Assembly: GCF_014700075.1 (NCBI RefSeq)
Contig: NZ_JACXBU010000003.1
Span: 1 to 64,000 of the forward strand
Direction of reading: 5' to 3'
Length of the DNA: 64,000 bases
Source: Pseudomonas sp. JM0905a
GTDB lineage: Bacteria; Pseudomonadota; Gammaproteobacteria; Pseudomonadales; Pseudomonadaceae
Position numbers and translations under genes: made by a program. Under the pieces are notes generated by a model. It was not told where the DNA came from. It did no database searches and saw only the letters and a program-made list of their open reading frames with translations. Position 1 is the stretch's first letter. Each line of letters opens with the position of its first letter. This document shows, piece by piece, positions 33,654 through 41,255 of this stretch.

Positions 33654-34157
33654 ATGTCGATCAGGAAGCTGCGCATCAGCGATATCGAAGCCTTGCATCG
33701 CCTCTTCGCCGAGGTCTGCGCTGAGGGTGAGTTCCTGCTGCGGGGCGAGGCGCCGCCCATCGCGCAGATGCGGGCGATGCTGCTGCGCTCGCTGCCGCTG
33801 GACCTGCCTCAGTTCGTCGCCGAAGTCGAAAGCGACCTGGTGGGGTCCATCGAGGTTTTCCCCGCCAGCTTCTGCCGCATGGAGGATGGCTCCGGGGAGG
33901 ACTTCGGCGTGCTCGGCATGCAGGTGAAGAAGGCCCACCGCAACCAGGGCCTGGGCGGGGACCTGATGGAAGCGGCGCTGGAACATTGCCGCCGGCTGGA
34001 CATGCGCCGGGTGGAGCTGACGGTGCTCAAGTCCAACGCAGCGGCCATCCGCCTCTATGAGCGCTTCGCCTTTCGCTGGTTGTCGGACCTGCCACCGGTG
34101 ACCCTGCCCAACGGCCGCGCCGACCAGCCGCAGAAGATGCGCCTGCTGCTGAGCTGA
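33654..34157 (+). CDS. GNAT-family N-acetyltransferase
   Basis: 167 residues in the acetyltransferase fold: an N-terminal RKLRISDIEALHRLFAEV segment, the acetyl-CoA pyrophosphate loop in VKKAHRNQGLGGDLMEAALEHCRRL (Q/R-x-x-G-x-G/A pattern) near residue 95, and the C-terminal VLKSNAAAIRLYERFAF. The ATG at 33654 has GGAG upstream; a longer open frame to the left overlaps the chemoreceptor gene out of frame and is not used. Substrate unknown. It follows the chemoreceptor at 61 bp on the same strand. Confidence 0.85.
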   Translation: MSIRKLRISDIEALHRLFAEVCAEGEFLLRGEAPPIAQMRAMLLRSLPLDLPQFVAEVESDLVGSIEVFPASFCRMEDGSGEDFGVLGMQVKKAHRNQGLGGDLMEAALEHCRRLDMRRVELTVLKSNAAAIRLYERFAFRWLSDLPPVTLPNGRADQPQKMRLLLS

Positions 34158-34240
34158 GCCGCAGGCCGTCCGGCGCGCCTTCTCAGGGCTCCCGGTGGGC
34201 AGTATCCTGCGCGCCTCCGCCCACAGCCCAGTCGCGACCG

Positions 34241-35284
34241 ATGTTGCTGTCCACCTTCAAACCGCAAGTGCTCAAGCTCATCGAGCTGCTGCAACGCCAT
34301 CCACGTCTGATCGCCCTCTATGGCTTCTGCTCCGGCATGGCGAGCTTCTTCCTGGTGGACCGGGGCGCGCGGGTGGCCAAGGTGATCGCCATCCTGCTGC
34401 TGGTGAGCTGGGTCTGGCTGATGCTGGAAAACCTGTTCCGACGCAGCGTCGAGCGCCTCTTCGGCATCGAACTGCCGCCACCCTTGATGCGTTTCCTGAC
34501 CCAGCTGATCCACCAAGAGAGCCTGTTCTTCGTGCTGCCGTTCTTCGCCATCACCACCAGCTGGAACAGCGGCCAGGCCCTGTTCACCGGGCTACTGGGC
34601 GTGGCGGCGCTGTGCTCGATCACCGACCCGATCTACAACCGCCACCTGGCGCCGCGACGCTGGCTGTTCCTGGCCTATCACACACTGACGCTGTTCGCCG
34701 TGCTGCTGGCCGCGCTGCCGCTGATCCTCCAGCAGACTACCGCACAGAGCTATCGCTGGGCGCTGGGCACCGCCGTCGCGTTGTCCTTCGTCAGCCTGCT
34801 CGGGGTATTCCGTGGGCAGCGCTGGTGGCGGGTGCTGGGCCTGGCGGTCCTGATCCTGGCCCTGGGCGGGCTGGGCTGGGTGACGCGGGTCTGGGTACCG
34901 CCGGCGACCCTCTGGCTCACCGAAGTGGCGGTGACTCCGGACCTGGATAACCACCAGCGCACACCAGGCGATGGCGTGGAAGAAGTCAGCGCCGCCGAAC
35001 TGCGCAGCAAGGGGCTCTATGCCTACACCGCGATCAATGCGCCGCGCGGGCTGAACGAGCGCATCTACCACGTGTGGCGCTTCAATGGCCGCGAGGTGGA
35101 CCGCATCGCCCTCGGCATCCACGGCGGCCGTGAAGCCGGCTACCGCGCCTGGACCCACAAGCAGAACTTCCCTAGCAACCCGGTGGGGCGCTGGCAGGTT
35201 CAGGTCCTTACCGAGGCGGGGCAAATGATCGGCACCCTGCGCTTCAAGGTCACTCCCTCAGAGCTGCCGCCCAAACCCCACTGA
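34241..35284 (+). CDS. DUF5924/DUF2914 membrane protein
   Basis: 347 residues: six or seven membrane helices in the first 230 residues, then a soluble C-terminal domain of about 110 residues matching DUF2914 (VTPDLDNHQRTPGDG, IYHVWRFNGREVDRIALGIHGGREAGYRAWTHKQNFP, GRWQVQVLTEAGQMIG). That domain is predicted to be a periplasmic beta-sandwich. Function unknown; related proteins are widespread and conserved in Pseudomonas. A short gap separates it from the GNAT gene, but it may have its own promoter. Confidence 0.8.
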   Translation: MLLSTFKPQVLKLIELLQRHPRLIALYGFCSGMASFFLVDRGARVAKVIAILLLVSWVWLMLENLFRRSVERLFGIELPPPLMRFLTQLIHQESLFFVLPFFAITTSWNSGQALFTGLLGVAALCSITDPIYNRHLAPRRWLFLAYHTLTLFAVLLAALPLILQQTTAQSYRWALGTAVALSFVSLLGVFRGQRWWRVLGLAVLILALGGLGWVTRVWVPPATLWLTEVAVTPDLDNHQRTPGDGVEEVSAAELRSKGLYAYTAINAPRGLNERIYHVWRFNGREVDRIALGIHGGREAGYRAWTHKQNFPSNPVGRWQVQVLTEAGQMIGTLRFKVTPSELPPKPH

Positions 35285-35324
35285 GCTCCTACACAAAGCA
35301 TCACCGCCAGCGGTAACCCACCGG

Positions 35325-36551
35325 TCAGCCAAAGAACCAATAGCAGACGCCGATGGACGCGATGACGCCGGACAGGTCCGCCAGCAGGGCGCAGCCCACG
35401 GCGTGGCGCGCACGCTGGATACCCACGGAGCCGAAATACACCGCCAACACGTAGAAGGTGGTTTCGGTGCTGCCCTGCATGGTGGCGGCCACCAGCGCGG
35501 GGAAGCTGTCGACGCCCTGGGACTGGATCGTCTCGATCAACATGGCCCGCGCGGCGCTGCCGGAGAAGGGCTTGACCAGGCCGGTGGGCAGCGCCTCGAC
35601 GAAGCGGCTGTCCAGCCCCAGGCCCTCTACCGCCCAGCGGATGACGTCGAGCAACTGGTCCAGGGCTCCCGAGGCGCGCAGCGCACCTACGGCGCACAGC
35701 ATGGCGACGAGGTAGGGCAGGAGGTTCTTCGCCACCTCGAAGCCTTCCTTGGCGCCTTCCACGAAGGTCTCGTAGATCGGCACCTTCTTCAGCGCGCCCA
35801 TCACCAGGAAGCTGAGGATCAGCGCGAACAGGGTCAGGTTGCCAAGCAACGAGGACAGCGCCGTCAGCGCGGTCGCCGACAGGCCGGCCAGCACCGCCAT
35901 GAACCCGCCGAGCAGCAGCGCGGCGCCGCCGAACCACGCGAGGAGGACCGGGTCGGTCAGCTTGATCCGCTGCATGAAGGCCACCGACAGCAGCGCCGTC
36001 ATGGTGGAAATCGCGTTGGCCAGGAGGATCGGCAGGAACACCAGGGCCGGATCGGTCGCACCGGCCTGGGCGCGGTACATGAAGATGGTCACCGGCAGCA
36101 GCACGAAGGAGGAGGCGTTCATCACCATGAACAGCACCTGGGCATTGCTCGCCGAGGTGCTGCTGGGGTTCAGCTCTTGCAGCGCCTTCATCGCCTTGAG
36201 GCCAATGGGTGTGGCGGCGTTGTCCAGGCCCAGGCCGTTGGCGGTGAAGCTCAGGGTGACCAGGCCGAGGGCGTGGTGCCCCCGCGGAACCTCCGGCATC
36301 AGGCGGGCGAACAACGGGCCGAGCAGACGCGCGAGGATATCCACCAGACCGGCCTTCTCGGCGATGCGCAGGAAGCCCAGCCACAGGGTCAGGGTCCCGA
36401 ACAGCAGGACCATCACATCCACCGAGAGCTTGGCCATGGCGAACAGGCTTTCCACCATCGCCGCCCACACCCCCGGGTCCCCCCCGATCCAGCGCACCAG
36501 CGCGGCCACCGCCGCCACCAGGAAGAAGCTCAGCCACAGGCCGTTGAGCAT
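35325..36551 (-). CDS. Nucleoside-recognition (Gate) domain membrane protein, SpmA/SpmB-like
   Basis: 408 residues with two copies of the Gate fold, equivalent to Bacillus SpmA and SpmB fused. The first half has FTANGLGLDNAATPIGLKAMKALQELNPSSTSAS and MNASSFVLLPVTI; the second has VGALRASGALDQLL, LVKPFSGSAARAMLIETI and GSTETTFYVLAVYFGSVGIQ. Such proteins are integral membrane transport or gate proteins of uncertain cargo; in a non-sporulating Pseudomonas the spore-maturation label has no literal meaning. Its start is the ATG at 36551 after GGGGG-rich DNA. Convergent with the DUF2914 gene. Confidence 0.85.
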   Translation of the reverse strand: MLNGLWLSFFLVAAVAALVRWIGGDPGVWAAMVESLFAMAKLSVDVMVLLFGTLTLWLGFLRIAEKAGLVDILARLLGPLFARLMPEVPRGHHALGLVTLSFTANGLGLDNAATPIGLKAMKALQELNPSSTSASNAQVLFMVMNASSFVLLPVTIFMYRAQAGATDPALVFLPILLANAISTMTALLSVAFMQRIKLTDPVLLAWFGGAALLLGGFMAVLAGLSATALTALSSLLGNLTLFALILSFLVMGALKKVPIYETFVEGAKEGFEVAKNLLPYLVAMLCAVGALRASGALDQLLDVIRWAVEGLGLDSRFVEALPTGLVKPFSGSAARAMLIETIQSQGVDSFPALVAATMQGSTETTFYVLAVYFGSVGIQRARHAVGCALLADLSGVIASIGVCYWFFG

Positions 36552-36647
36552 TTGCAGTCCCCCAGAAATCAGTGAGGCGGATTCTAGCGGGGCAGCTCGT
36601 ACAGCGGCGAATTCAATCTGCCTTTGAGTCTGTGCAATACCAATCCT

Positions 36648-36759
36648 CCCTCACCCCCGGCCCCTCTCCCAGGGGGAGAGGGGTGACTCGCGATTGGCAA
36701 ATTCGTGTCAGCCTGCACGATCAGCTCCCTCTCCCTCTGGAAGAGGGCTGGGGTGAGGG
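36648..36759. repeat. CCCTCACCCC ... GGGGTGAGGG intergenic repeat, full copy
   Basis: CCCTCACCCC (36648-36657) and GGGGTGAGGG (36750-36759) are exact inverted ends. Inside are two CCTCTCCC / GGGAGAGG hairpins and a GTGACTCGCG tract. A partial copy sharing the left hairpin and GTGACTCGCG lies at 44537-44583. It fits a widespread class of Pseudomonas/Xanthomonas intergenic repeats. Confidence 0.75.
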
Positions 36760-36799
36760 CAGTCGAGCCCCTGCTAGTACTTGAGCCTGGGCACCCCCC

Positions 36800-36829
36800 A
36801 AAAAAAAGCCCCGACCAGGTCGGGGCTTT
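36800..36829 (-). terminator. Intrinsic terminator of gltP
   Basis: On the minus strand AAAGCCCCGAC and GTCGGGGCTTT form the stem around a 3-base loop, followed by eight T. It starts about 20 bp after the gltP stop codon. Confidence 0.9.
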
Positions 36830-36849
36830 CTCATTTGCGCGGCGCGATC

Positions 36850-38181
36850 TCAGTCGATGACCGCACGGCCCTTGGGCTGCATTTCAACGCCTCCCAGGGT
36901 GTGCAGGGAGGCCAGGTAGCGCTGGCCCTTCTCGGCGTCGTACATGCCTTCCCACTTGGCGATCACCAGCACCGCCAGGGCGTTGCCGATCACGTTCAGG
37001 GCGGTGCGCGCCATGTCCATGATGCGGTCGACGCCAGCGATGAAGGCCAGGCCTTCCAGCGGGATGCCGACGCTGCCAAGGGTGGCCAGCAGGACCACGA
37101 AGGACACGCCCGGAACGCCGGCGATGCCCTTGGAGGTGACCATCAGGGTCAACACCAGCAGCAGTTGCTGGCCAACGGACAGGTCGATGCCGTAGAGCTG
37201 GGCGATGAAGATCGCGGCGATGCTCTGGTACAGGGTCGAACCGTCGAGGTTGAAGGAGTAGCCGGTGGGCACCACGAAGCTGCTGATGGCACGTGGCGCC
37301 CCGTAGGCTTCCATCTTCTCGATGATGCGTGGCAGTACGGTCTCGGAGCTGGCGGTGGAGTAGGCGAGGATCAGCTCGTCCTTGAAAATGCGCATCAGCT
37401 TGATGATGGAGAAGCCGAACAGGCGGGCCACCAGGCCCAGCACCATGAAGGCGAAGAAGGCGATGGCGAAGTAGACCAGCACCACCAGCTTGGCCAGCGG
37501 CAGCAGGGAGGCGAAGCCGAAGTTGGCCACGGTCACCGCGATCAGCGCGAAAACACCGATGGGCGCGTAAGCCATGATCATGTGGGTGACCTTGAACATG
37601 GTCTCGGACACGCCCTGGAACACCTTCACCAGGGGTTCGCGGGTCTCGCCCGGCAGGCTGGACAGGCCAAGGCCGAACATCACCGAGAAGAAGATGATCG
37701 GCAGCATCTCGCCACGGGCCACGGCGGCGAAGATGTTGGAGGGGATCAGGTTCAGCAGGGTCGAGATCAGTGCATGGTCATGCTGCACTTCCTGGGCCGT
37801 CTGCTGGTACTTGGAGATATCCACCGTGCCCAGGGTGCTCATATCGATCCCGGAGCCGGGCTGGAAGAAGTTGGCCAGCAGCAGGCCGACCACGATCGCC
37901 ACCGTGGTGATGATCTCGAAGTAGATGATGGTCTTCAGGCCGATGCGGCCAAGCTTCTTGGCATCGCCCACGCCGGCGATACCGACGACCAGCGAGGCGA
38001 TGACGATCGGGATGACGATCATCTTGATCATGCGGATGAAGATGTCGCCCGCCGGTTGCAGGACGTTGGCAATCCACCAGGCCTTTTCTGCGCTGAAGTG
38101 GTTGAGCAGGGCGCCAATGGCGATACCCAGCACCAGCCCGATGAGAATCTGCCATGCGAGGCTCAGTCTGGCCTTGGTCAT
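36850..38181 (-). CDS. gltP: Glutamate/aspartate:proton symporter (DAACS family)
   Basis: 443 residues. Eight helices plus two re-entrant hairpins are expected; the family signatures ASSETVLPRIIEKMEAYGAPRAISSFVVPTGYSFNLDG (HP1 and TM7) and SKGIAGVPGVSFVVL (HP2) are intact. The ATG at 38181 begins MTKARLSLAWQILIGLVLGIAIGALL, a normal first helix; the longer frame upstream adds a polar segment with no family match. In P. aeruginosa the same gene sits two loci upstream of algB, supporting orthology. It diverges from wrbA across a 306-bp region holding a palindrome. Confidence 0.92.
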   Translation of the reverse strand: MTKARLSLAWQILIGLVLGIAIGALLNHFSAEKAWWIANVLQPAGDIFIRMIKMIVIPIVIASLVVGIAGVGDAKKLGRIGLKTIIYFEIITTVAIVVGLLLANFFQPGSGIDMSTLGTVDISKYQQTAQEVQHDHALISTLLNLIPSNIFAAVARGEMLPIIFFSVMFGLGLSSLPGETREPLVKVFQGVSETMFKVTHMIMAYAPIGVFALIAVTVANFGFASLLPLAKLVVLVYFAIAFFAFMVLGLVARLFGFSIIKLMRIFKDELILAYSTASSETVLPRIIEKMEAYGAPRAISSFVVPTGYSFNLDGSTLYQSIAAIFIAQLYGIDLSVGQQLLLVLTLMVTSKGIAGVPGVSFVVLLATLGSVGIPLEGLAFIAGVDRIMDMARTALNVIGNALAVLVIAKWEGMYDAEKGQRYLASLHTLGGVEMQPKGRAVID

Positions 38182-38310
38182 AGTCGTCACCCTCTGATTT
38201 CTTGTGGAAGTCGGGAGCACGGCACCGTCCGGGATGGCCGGGCGGACCGCAAAAGGGGCGACATGATTCATAGGTGGCTAATGATCGTCTAATGCCGTAA
38301 CCGCCTACCC

Positions 38311-38327
38311 CATGCCGAATCGGCATG
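38311..38327. promoter_or_regulatory. Palindrome in the gltP-wrbA divergent region
   Basis: CATGCCGA-A-TCGGCATG is a perfect 8-1-8 palindrome followed by seven A. A half-site (TTTCGGCATGGG) recurs about 50 bp to the right, near 38372. This looks like a dimer-binding operator with a secondary half-site for a regulator of gltP or wrbA. Confidence 0.5.
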
Positions 38328-38487
38328 AAAAAAACTAGATGGAACGGTGGTTCCAGAGGCCGCGAAATAGCAATTTCGGCATGGGTAATTTCCCCGAATG
38401 TGCGGCGGCAAAGTGCGTGAGCACTATCTAGGCTATCTGGGGCCGACCCGTTCGGGTCCCAGAGTTTCGATCGGATGGAGAGCTGAA

Positions 38488-39084
38488 ATGAAGAAGGTCC
38501 TGGTGCTCTATTACTCGATGTACGGTCATATCGAACGCATGGCGGAATCGGTCGCCGAAGGTGCGCGCAGCGTTCCGGGCGTCGAAGTGACCCTCAAGCG
38601 CGTGCCAGAAACCATGCCCGAGGATGTGGCCCGCAACGCCGGCGCGAAACTGGACCAGGCCGCACCCGTGGCCAGTCCGCAGGAACTGGCGAACTACGAC
38701 GCGATCCTGTTCGGCACGCCGACCCGCTTCGGCAACATGAGTGCGCAGATGCGCAGCTTCCTCGACCAGACCGGCGGGCTCTGGGTGAAAGGGGCGCTGA
38801 TCGGCAAGATCGGCAGCGTCTTCACCTCCACCGGGACCGGCGGCGGCTCGGAAACCACCATCACCTCCTTCTGGCACACCTTGGCCCACCACGGAATGCT
38901 GCTGGCCGGCCTGCCTTACTCGGCACCGGAACTCACCGACATCAGCGAACTGCGCGGCGGCTCGCCCTATGGCGCAGCCACCGTGGCCGGCGCCGACGGC
39001 TCGCGCACGCCGAGCGCCAAGGAGCTGGCCCTGGCGAAATTCCAGGGCGCGCATGTGGCGACCTTGGTAAGCAGGATGAACTGA
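38488..39084 (+). CDS. wrbA: NAD(P)H:quinone oxidoreductase type IV (WrbA)
   Basis: 198 residues, flavodoxin-like. The FMN phosphate loop is [20 protein letters not shown] (residues 6-25). Other family blocks are [55 protein letters not shown] and [20 protein letters not shown]. WrbA reduces quinones by two electrons and protects against oxidative stress. The ATG at 38488 is preceded by GGAGAGC. It stands alone, followed by a palindromic repeat. Confidence 0.95.
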   Translation: MKKVLVLYYSMYGHIERMAESVAEGARSVPGVEVTLKRVPETMPEDVARNAGAKLDQAAPVASPQELANYDAILFGTPTRFGNMSAQMRSFLDQTGGLWVKGALIGKIGSVFTSTGTGGGSETTITSFWHTLAHHGMLLAGLPYSAPELTDISELRGGSPYGAATVAGADGSRTPSAKELALAKFQGAHVATLVSRMN

Positions 39085-39100
39085 GGGGAAGGTGAAAAAC

Positions 39101-39197
39101 CTGTAGGGGCGAATTCATTCGCCAAGGGATGCGCAGCATCCCCGATGGGCCAACAGGCAGACCTCCGGTCTGCATGGCGATTGAAATCGCCCCTACA
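39101..39197. repeat. GAATTCATTCGCC palindromic intergenic repeat, copy 3
   Basis: 97 bp beginning CTGTAGGGGCGAATTCATTC and ending with an inverse copy mutated in the middle (ATGGCGATTGAAATCGCCCC). The inner hairpins GGATGCGCAGCATCC and GGCAGACCTCCGGTCTGC match the design of the other copies. Confidence 0.85.
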
Positions 39198-39397
39198 GAG
39201 GGTGTTTACCTGCGTGGTGCTTCCGCTGCCCGCCGGGAACTGGAGGTCATCCAGCTCCCGGCAGCAGCTCTCCTGACCTGGCCCGCATGGCTGCGGAGGC
39301 ACCCCTTCTGCCCCTGGGTCACGCCGCTCCTGACGACGCGGAACAACCCGGCCCCCTGGTCCCTCGGCCCATCAGCGGGCCTTGTTCCATCTGACCT

Positions 39398-39571
39398 TCA
39401 ATACCAGTTCGGGTCCGCCTTCAATTGCTCGTCGAGGATGCGTCGGACTTCGTCATCCGGCTCGCCGAGCCAGCGGAAACTGGCATGTCGACTGGGCGAC
39501 TTACCGGACGGCAAAGCATCCGGTACCTGCACATAGAGTCCCCGGACGCCGTCCTTGTTCCGGCTCTCCAC
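39398..39571 (-). CDS. Possible 57-residue protein downstream of the DUF1328 gene
   Basis: A GTG at 39571 with AGCAGG upstream opens a 57-codon frame. It lies in the same reading frame as the DUF1328 gene, right after its TGA. The product is hydrophilic: GLYVQVPDALPSGKSPSRH in the first half, then GEPDDEVRRILDEQLKADPNWY at the end, which looks like a genuine acidic helix. I do not recognise the family. It could be a separate cistron or the tail of a longer protein in other species. A 12-bp imperfect hairpin (about 39231-39263) may end the operon. Confidence 0.4.
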   Translation of the reverse strand: MESRNKDGVRGLYVQVPDALPSGKSPSRHASFRWLGEPDDEVRRILDEQLKADPNWY

Positions 39572-39580
39572 GCAACCTGC

Positions 39581-39742
39581 TCAGGGCGCTCGTCGGCCAA
39601 TGATGAAAGACACCACGAACAACACCAGGAAGATGATGAAGAGTATCTTCGCGATGCCCGCGGCGGTCCCGGCGATGCCGCCAAACCCCAGCACAGCGGC
39701 AACAATGGCAATGACGAGAAACGTAAGTGCCCAACTCAACAT
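39581..39742 (-). CDS. DUF1328 small membrane protein
   Basis: 53 residues in two hydrophobic segments: [19 protein letters not shown] and [21 protein letters not shown], ending IIGRRAP. This is the full pattern of the DUF1328 (YtjA-like) family, which ranges from 50 to 65 residues. A strong AAGGAG site precedes the ATG. DUF1328 genes are often induced by envelope or osmotic stress; here it is probably read from the sigma-54 promoter at 40447. Function unknown. Confidence 0.85.
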   Translation of the reverse strand: MLSWALTFLVIAIVAAVLGFGGIAGTAAGIAKILFIIFLVLFVVSFIIGRRAP

Positions 39743-39769
39743 GGCCTTTCTCCTTTTGCTTTGGCGTTT

Positions 39770-39919
39770 TCAGCGCAACGGCCTTCGGCACGACTGCCCC
39801 TGGACGATCGTCACGGCGCAGGGCGCCGCGTCGATGGGTGTTGCAAATCTGTGAAAACCGCTGCGCAACAAGGTGAGGCAGCGCAGCGAAGAGATCCGGA
39901 CGGCGGCAAGGCTCCACAT
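39770..39919 (-). CDS. Possible 49-residue protein upstream of the DUF1328 gene
   Basis: An ATG at 39919 preceded by AAGGAGCATC opens a 49-codon frame starting MWSLAAVRISSLRCLTLLR, with four Arg in the first half and a Cys/Arg-rich end (GQSCRRPLR). I do not recognise it. The good SD and its position between two membrane-peptide genes in the same orientation favour translation; codon bias is too weak at this length to decide. Confidence 0.35.
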   Translation of the reverse strand: MWSLAAVRISSLRCLTLLRSGFHRFATPIDAAPCAVTIVQGQSCRRPLR

Positions 39920-39940
39920 GGCGATGCTCCTTATGCGGAC

Positions 39941-40180
39941 TCAGAAGACCCAACGCACCTGGGTGACGACCTCGGTCTGCACGGGCTGACTCACTTCGTG
40001 CAGCGGCCCGTCAGCACCAACCGGCGACGTCCTGCTGCTATGTTCCCCTGCGGGGATCTGCAGCGGCGTAGGCTGCACGCGTTCGCGCAGGAGGTAGTCC
40101 GCGAGCATTCCGAGCACTACCACGAGCGCGATCAGCAGCACCATGAGCCACCTGGGCGACCACCACTGGAAACCTTTCAT
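39941..40180 (-). CDS. Small single-span membrane protein, 79 residues
   Basis: A short N-terminus (MKGFQWWSPRW) leads into one strongly hydrophobic helix (LMVLLIALVVVLGMLADYLL, residues 12-31), followed by a polar, Pro- and Ser-containing tail that should be periplasmic. The start at 40180 is preceded by GGGGAGGATTCGAGG; the longer frame upstream has no SD and reads through the leader. First gene behind sigma-54 promoter A (40447-40461), with about 255 bases of leader. No family recognised. Confidence 0.6.
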   Translation of the reverse strand: MKGFQWWSPRWLMVLLIALVVVLGMLADYLLRERVQPTPLQIPAGEHSSRTSPVGADGPLHEVSQPVQTEVVTQVRWVF

Positions 40181-40350
40181 CCTCGAATCCTCCCCATGGG
40201 CGGATGTTCGATCGATCTCGAGACTACAGACGCACGGCCATGCCACTCGAGGCCCTGAATACATCTGAGGTCACTCGCTTGCGCCGGCATCCCTGCCAGC
40301 CTCAACGGCAATTCCGGCCCTGCTCCCGGGCGGATCGCCGCTGACAAAAG

Positions 40351-40373
40351 GCCCGGAACCTCCCTGTTCCAGG
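40351..40373 (-). promoter_or_regulatory. Leader hairpin A with GGA-type loop
   Basis: In the minus-strand transcript GCCTGGAAC and GTTCCGGGC pair around a loop containing AGGGAG, followed by CCTTTTG. The CAGGGAGG tract is one mismatch from the RsmA consensus CANGGAYG. It could also be a weak terminator, giving a short RNA of about 95 bases from promoter A. The equivalent hairpin exists behind promoter B. Confidence 0.45.
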
Positions 40374-40446
40374 CGGAGTGGTCCTGGGGTGCGCAACGGT
40401 CACAAGAGGTAGAAAGACCGACGCGCCTTCAGGTACCAGGGATATC

Positions 40447-40461
40447 GCAAGGCCTGTGCCA
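40447..40461 (-). promoter_or_regulatory. Sigma-54 promoter A
   Basis: On the minus strand TGGCACAGGCCTTGC fits the consensus TGGCACG-N4-TTGC with one mismatch at the seventh base; the -24 GG and -12 GC are exactly placed. Transcription should begin near 40435 and run into the small membrane-protein genes at 40180-39398. Two symmetric sites lie 73-112 bp upstream. Confidence 0.7.
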
Positions 40462-40527
40462 GTCTCTCAAGTTGAAATGCTGCCTTATAAATCAGTGCCT
40501 TATCATCCGTCCCGCAGCTTTCTACGC

Positions 40528-40572
40528 TTGCATGCTGCAAGGCGCGCAGGAAAAGTGCGTGCAACTTGCACG
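40528..40572. promoter_or_regulatory. Paired upstream activator sites A
   Basis: TTGCATGCTGCAA (40528-40540) and CGTGCAACTTGCACG (40558-40572) are both perfect palindromes of the form TGCA-N3-TGCA. Their centres are 31 bp apart, three helical turns, so dimers would bind on one face of the DNA. They lie about 100 and 130 bp upstream of the predicted start from sigma-54 promoter A, as expected for an NtrC-type enhancer protein. Confidence 0.65.
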
Positions 40573-40718
40573 ATATTTCTTGATGGCTGGGCAGACTGGC
40601 AGCCAGGACCGGCTGCGGTCGAGTGACTGGAGGTGCACTGCGCGGCCTGAGCCCGATGCACAGCGCGAAGCCCGGGGTGACGGCGATGTCCCTCACCGCC
40701 CCCCGGCAGTTCCTGGAT

Positions 40719-40889
40719 TTATGGCGTCAGGCGACTGAAATCGCTCCAGGTGGATTGACCCCACTCGTACGGCAGCCATTCAGAGAGCAGACCGAGCAGA
40801 CCGAGAATCCCTATCAGGCCGAGCAAGAAGTGTGGACCCGTCAGCGGGGTTTCTGGCGTTTCGGGCGAGTACGAAAGGTAAGAGGTCAT
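40719..40889 (-). CDS. Small single-span membrane protein, 56 residues
   Basis: The ATG at 40889 has an AGGGAGGACC site upstream. The protein has a short Ser/Thr/Pro-rich N-terminus (MTSYLSYSPETPETPLTGP), one hydrophobic helix (HFLLGLIGILGLLGLLSEWL, residues 20-39) and a Trp-rich acidic/polar tail (PYEWGQSTWSDFSRLTP). It is the only gene behind sigma-54 promoter B, with a leader of about 275 bases. The longer frame to the left runs through the structured leader and lacks a start signal. No family recognised. Confidence 0.6.
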   Translation of the reverse strand: MTSYLSYSPETPETPLTGPHFLLGLIGILGLLGLLSEWLPYEWGQSTWSDFSRLTP

Positions 40890-41046
40890 TATCTGGTCCT
40901 CCCTTGGGTTGGATTTGCCGGACGAGCCGGCGCTGGATCTTCGACAGCACTTCCCCACGCCATTCAAAACCTTGAATGAACCTCCATGAACTCGATCTGG
41001 TTGTTCGCGTCTTCCAATCTGACCCGACGGAATCTGGACCGATTCG

Positions 41047-41105
41047 GCGTGATCCCTCGGGTAGATCACGCACCGCCGAAGGCCCGGAGCATCCCTGTTC
41101 CGGGC
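41047..41105 (-). promoter_or_regulatory. Leader hairpins B
   Basis: Two hairpins lie in the minus-strand transcript. GCCCGGA and TCCGGGC (41082-41105) enclose a loop containing CAGGGATG, an exact RsmA consensus (CANGGAYG). GCGTGATC and GATCACGC (41047-41071) form an 8-bp stem with a 9-base loop. The first is the counterpart of the hairpin at 40351-40373. Confidence 0.45.
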
Positions 41106-41175
41106 GGACTGCACCTGATTTGGAAACGGCCCCCACAGAAATGGACCCTCTCTGCATTCAGGTAAGGGAACAGGG

Positions 41176-41190
41176 GCAATGCCCGTGCCA
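41176..41190 (-). promoter_or_regulatory. Sigma-54 promoter B
   Basis: On the minus strand TGGCACGGGCATTGC matches the sigma-54 consensus TGGCACG-N4-TTGC at every defined position. The start should lie near 41164, feeding the 56-residue membrane-protein gene. The surrounding DNA is a diverged copy of that around promoter A. Confidence 0.8.
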
Positions 41191-41255
41191 GCCCTCCAGA
41201 TGAAAGAAATCCGCGGAAATCAGCGACCTGGACCTCCAGCCGAGTATTCCTACGC

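Larger units (their letters stand above)
36552..36849. other. 298-bp intergenic region with repeat and gltP terminator
   Basis: It holds the upstream DNA of the Gate-domain gene, then a CCCTCACCCC repeat (36648-36759) and the gltP terminator (36800-36829). A CGGCGAATTCAATCTGCC segment near 36605 resembles a decayed end of the GAATTCATTCGCC repeat. I see no gene. Confidence 0.6.
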
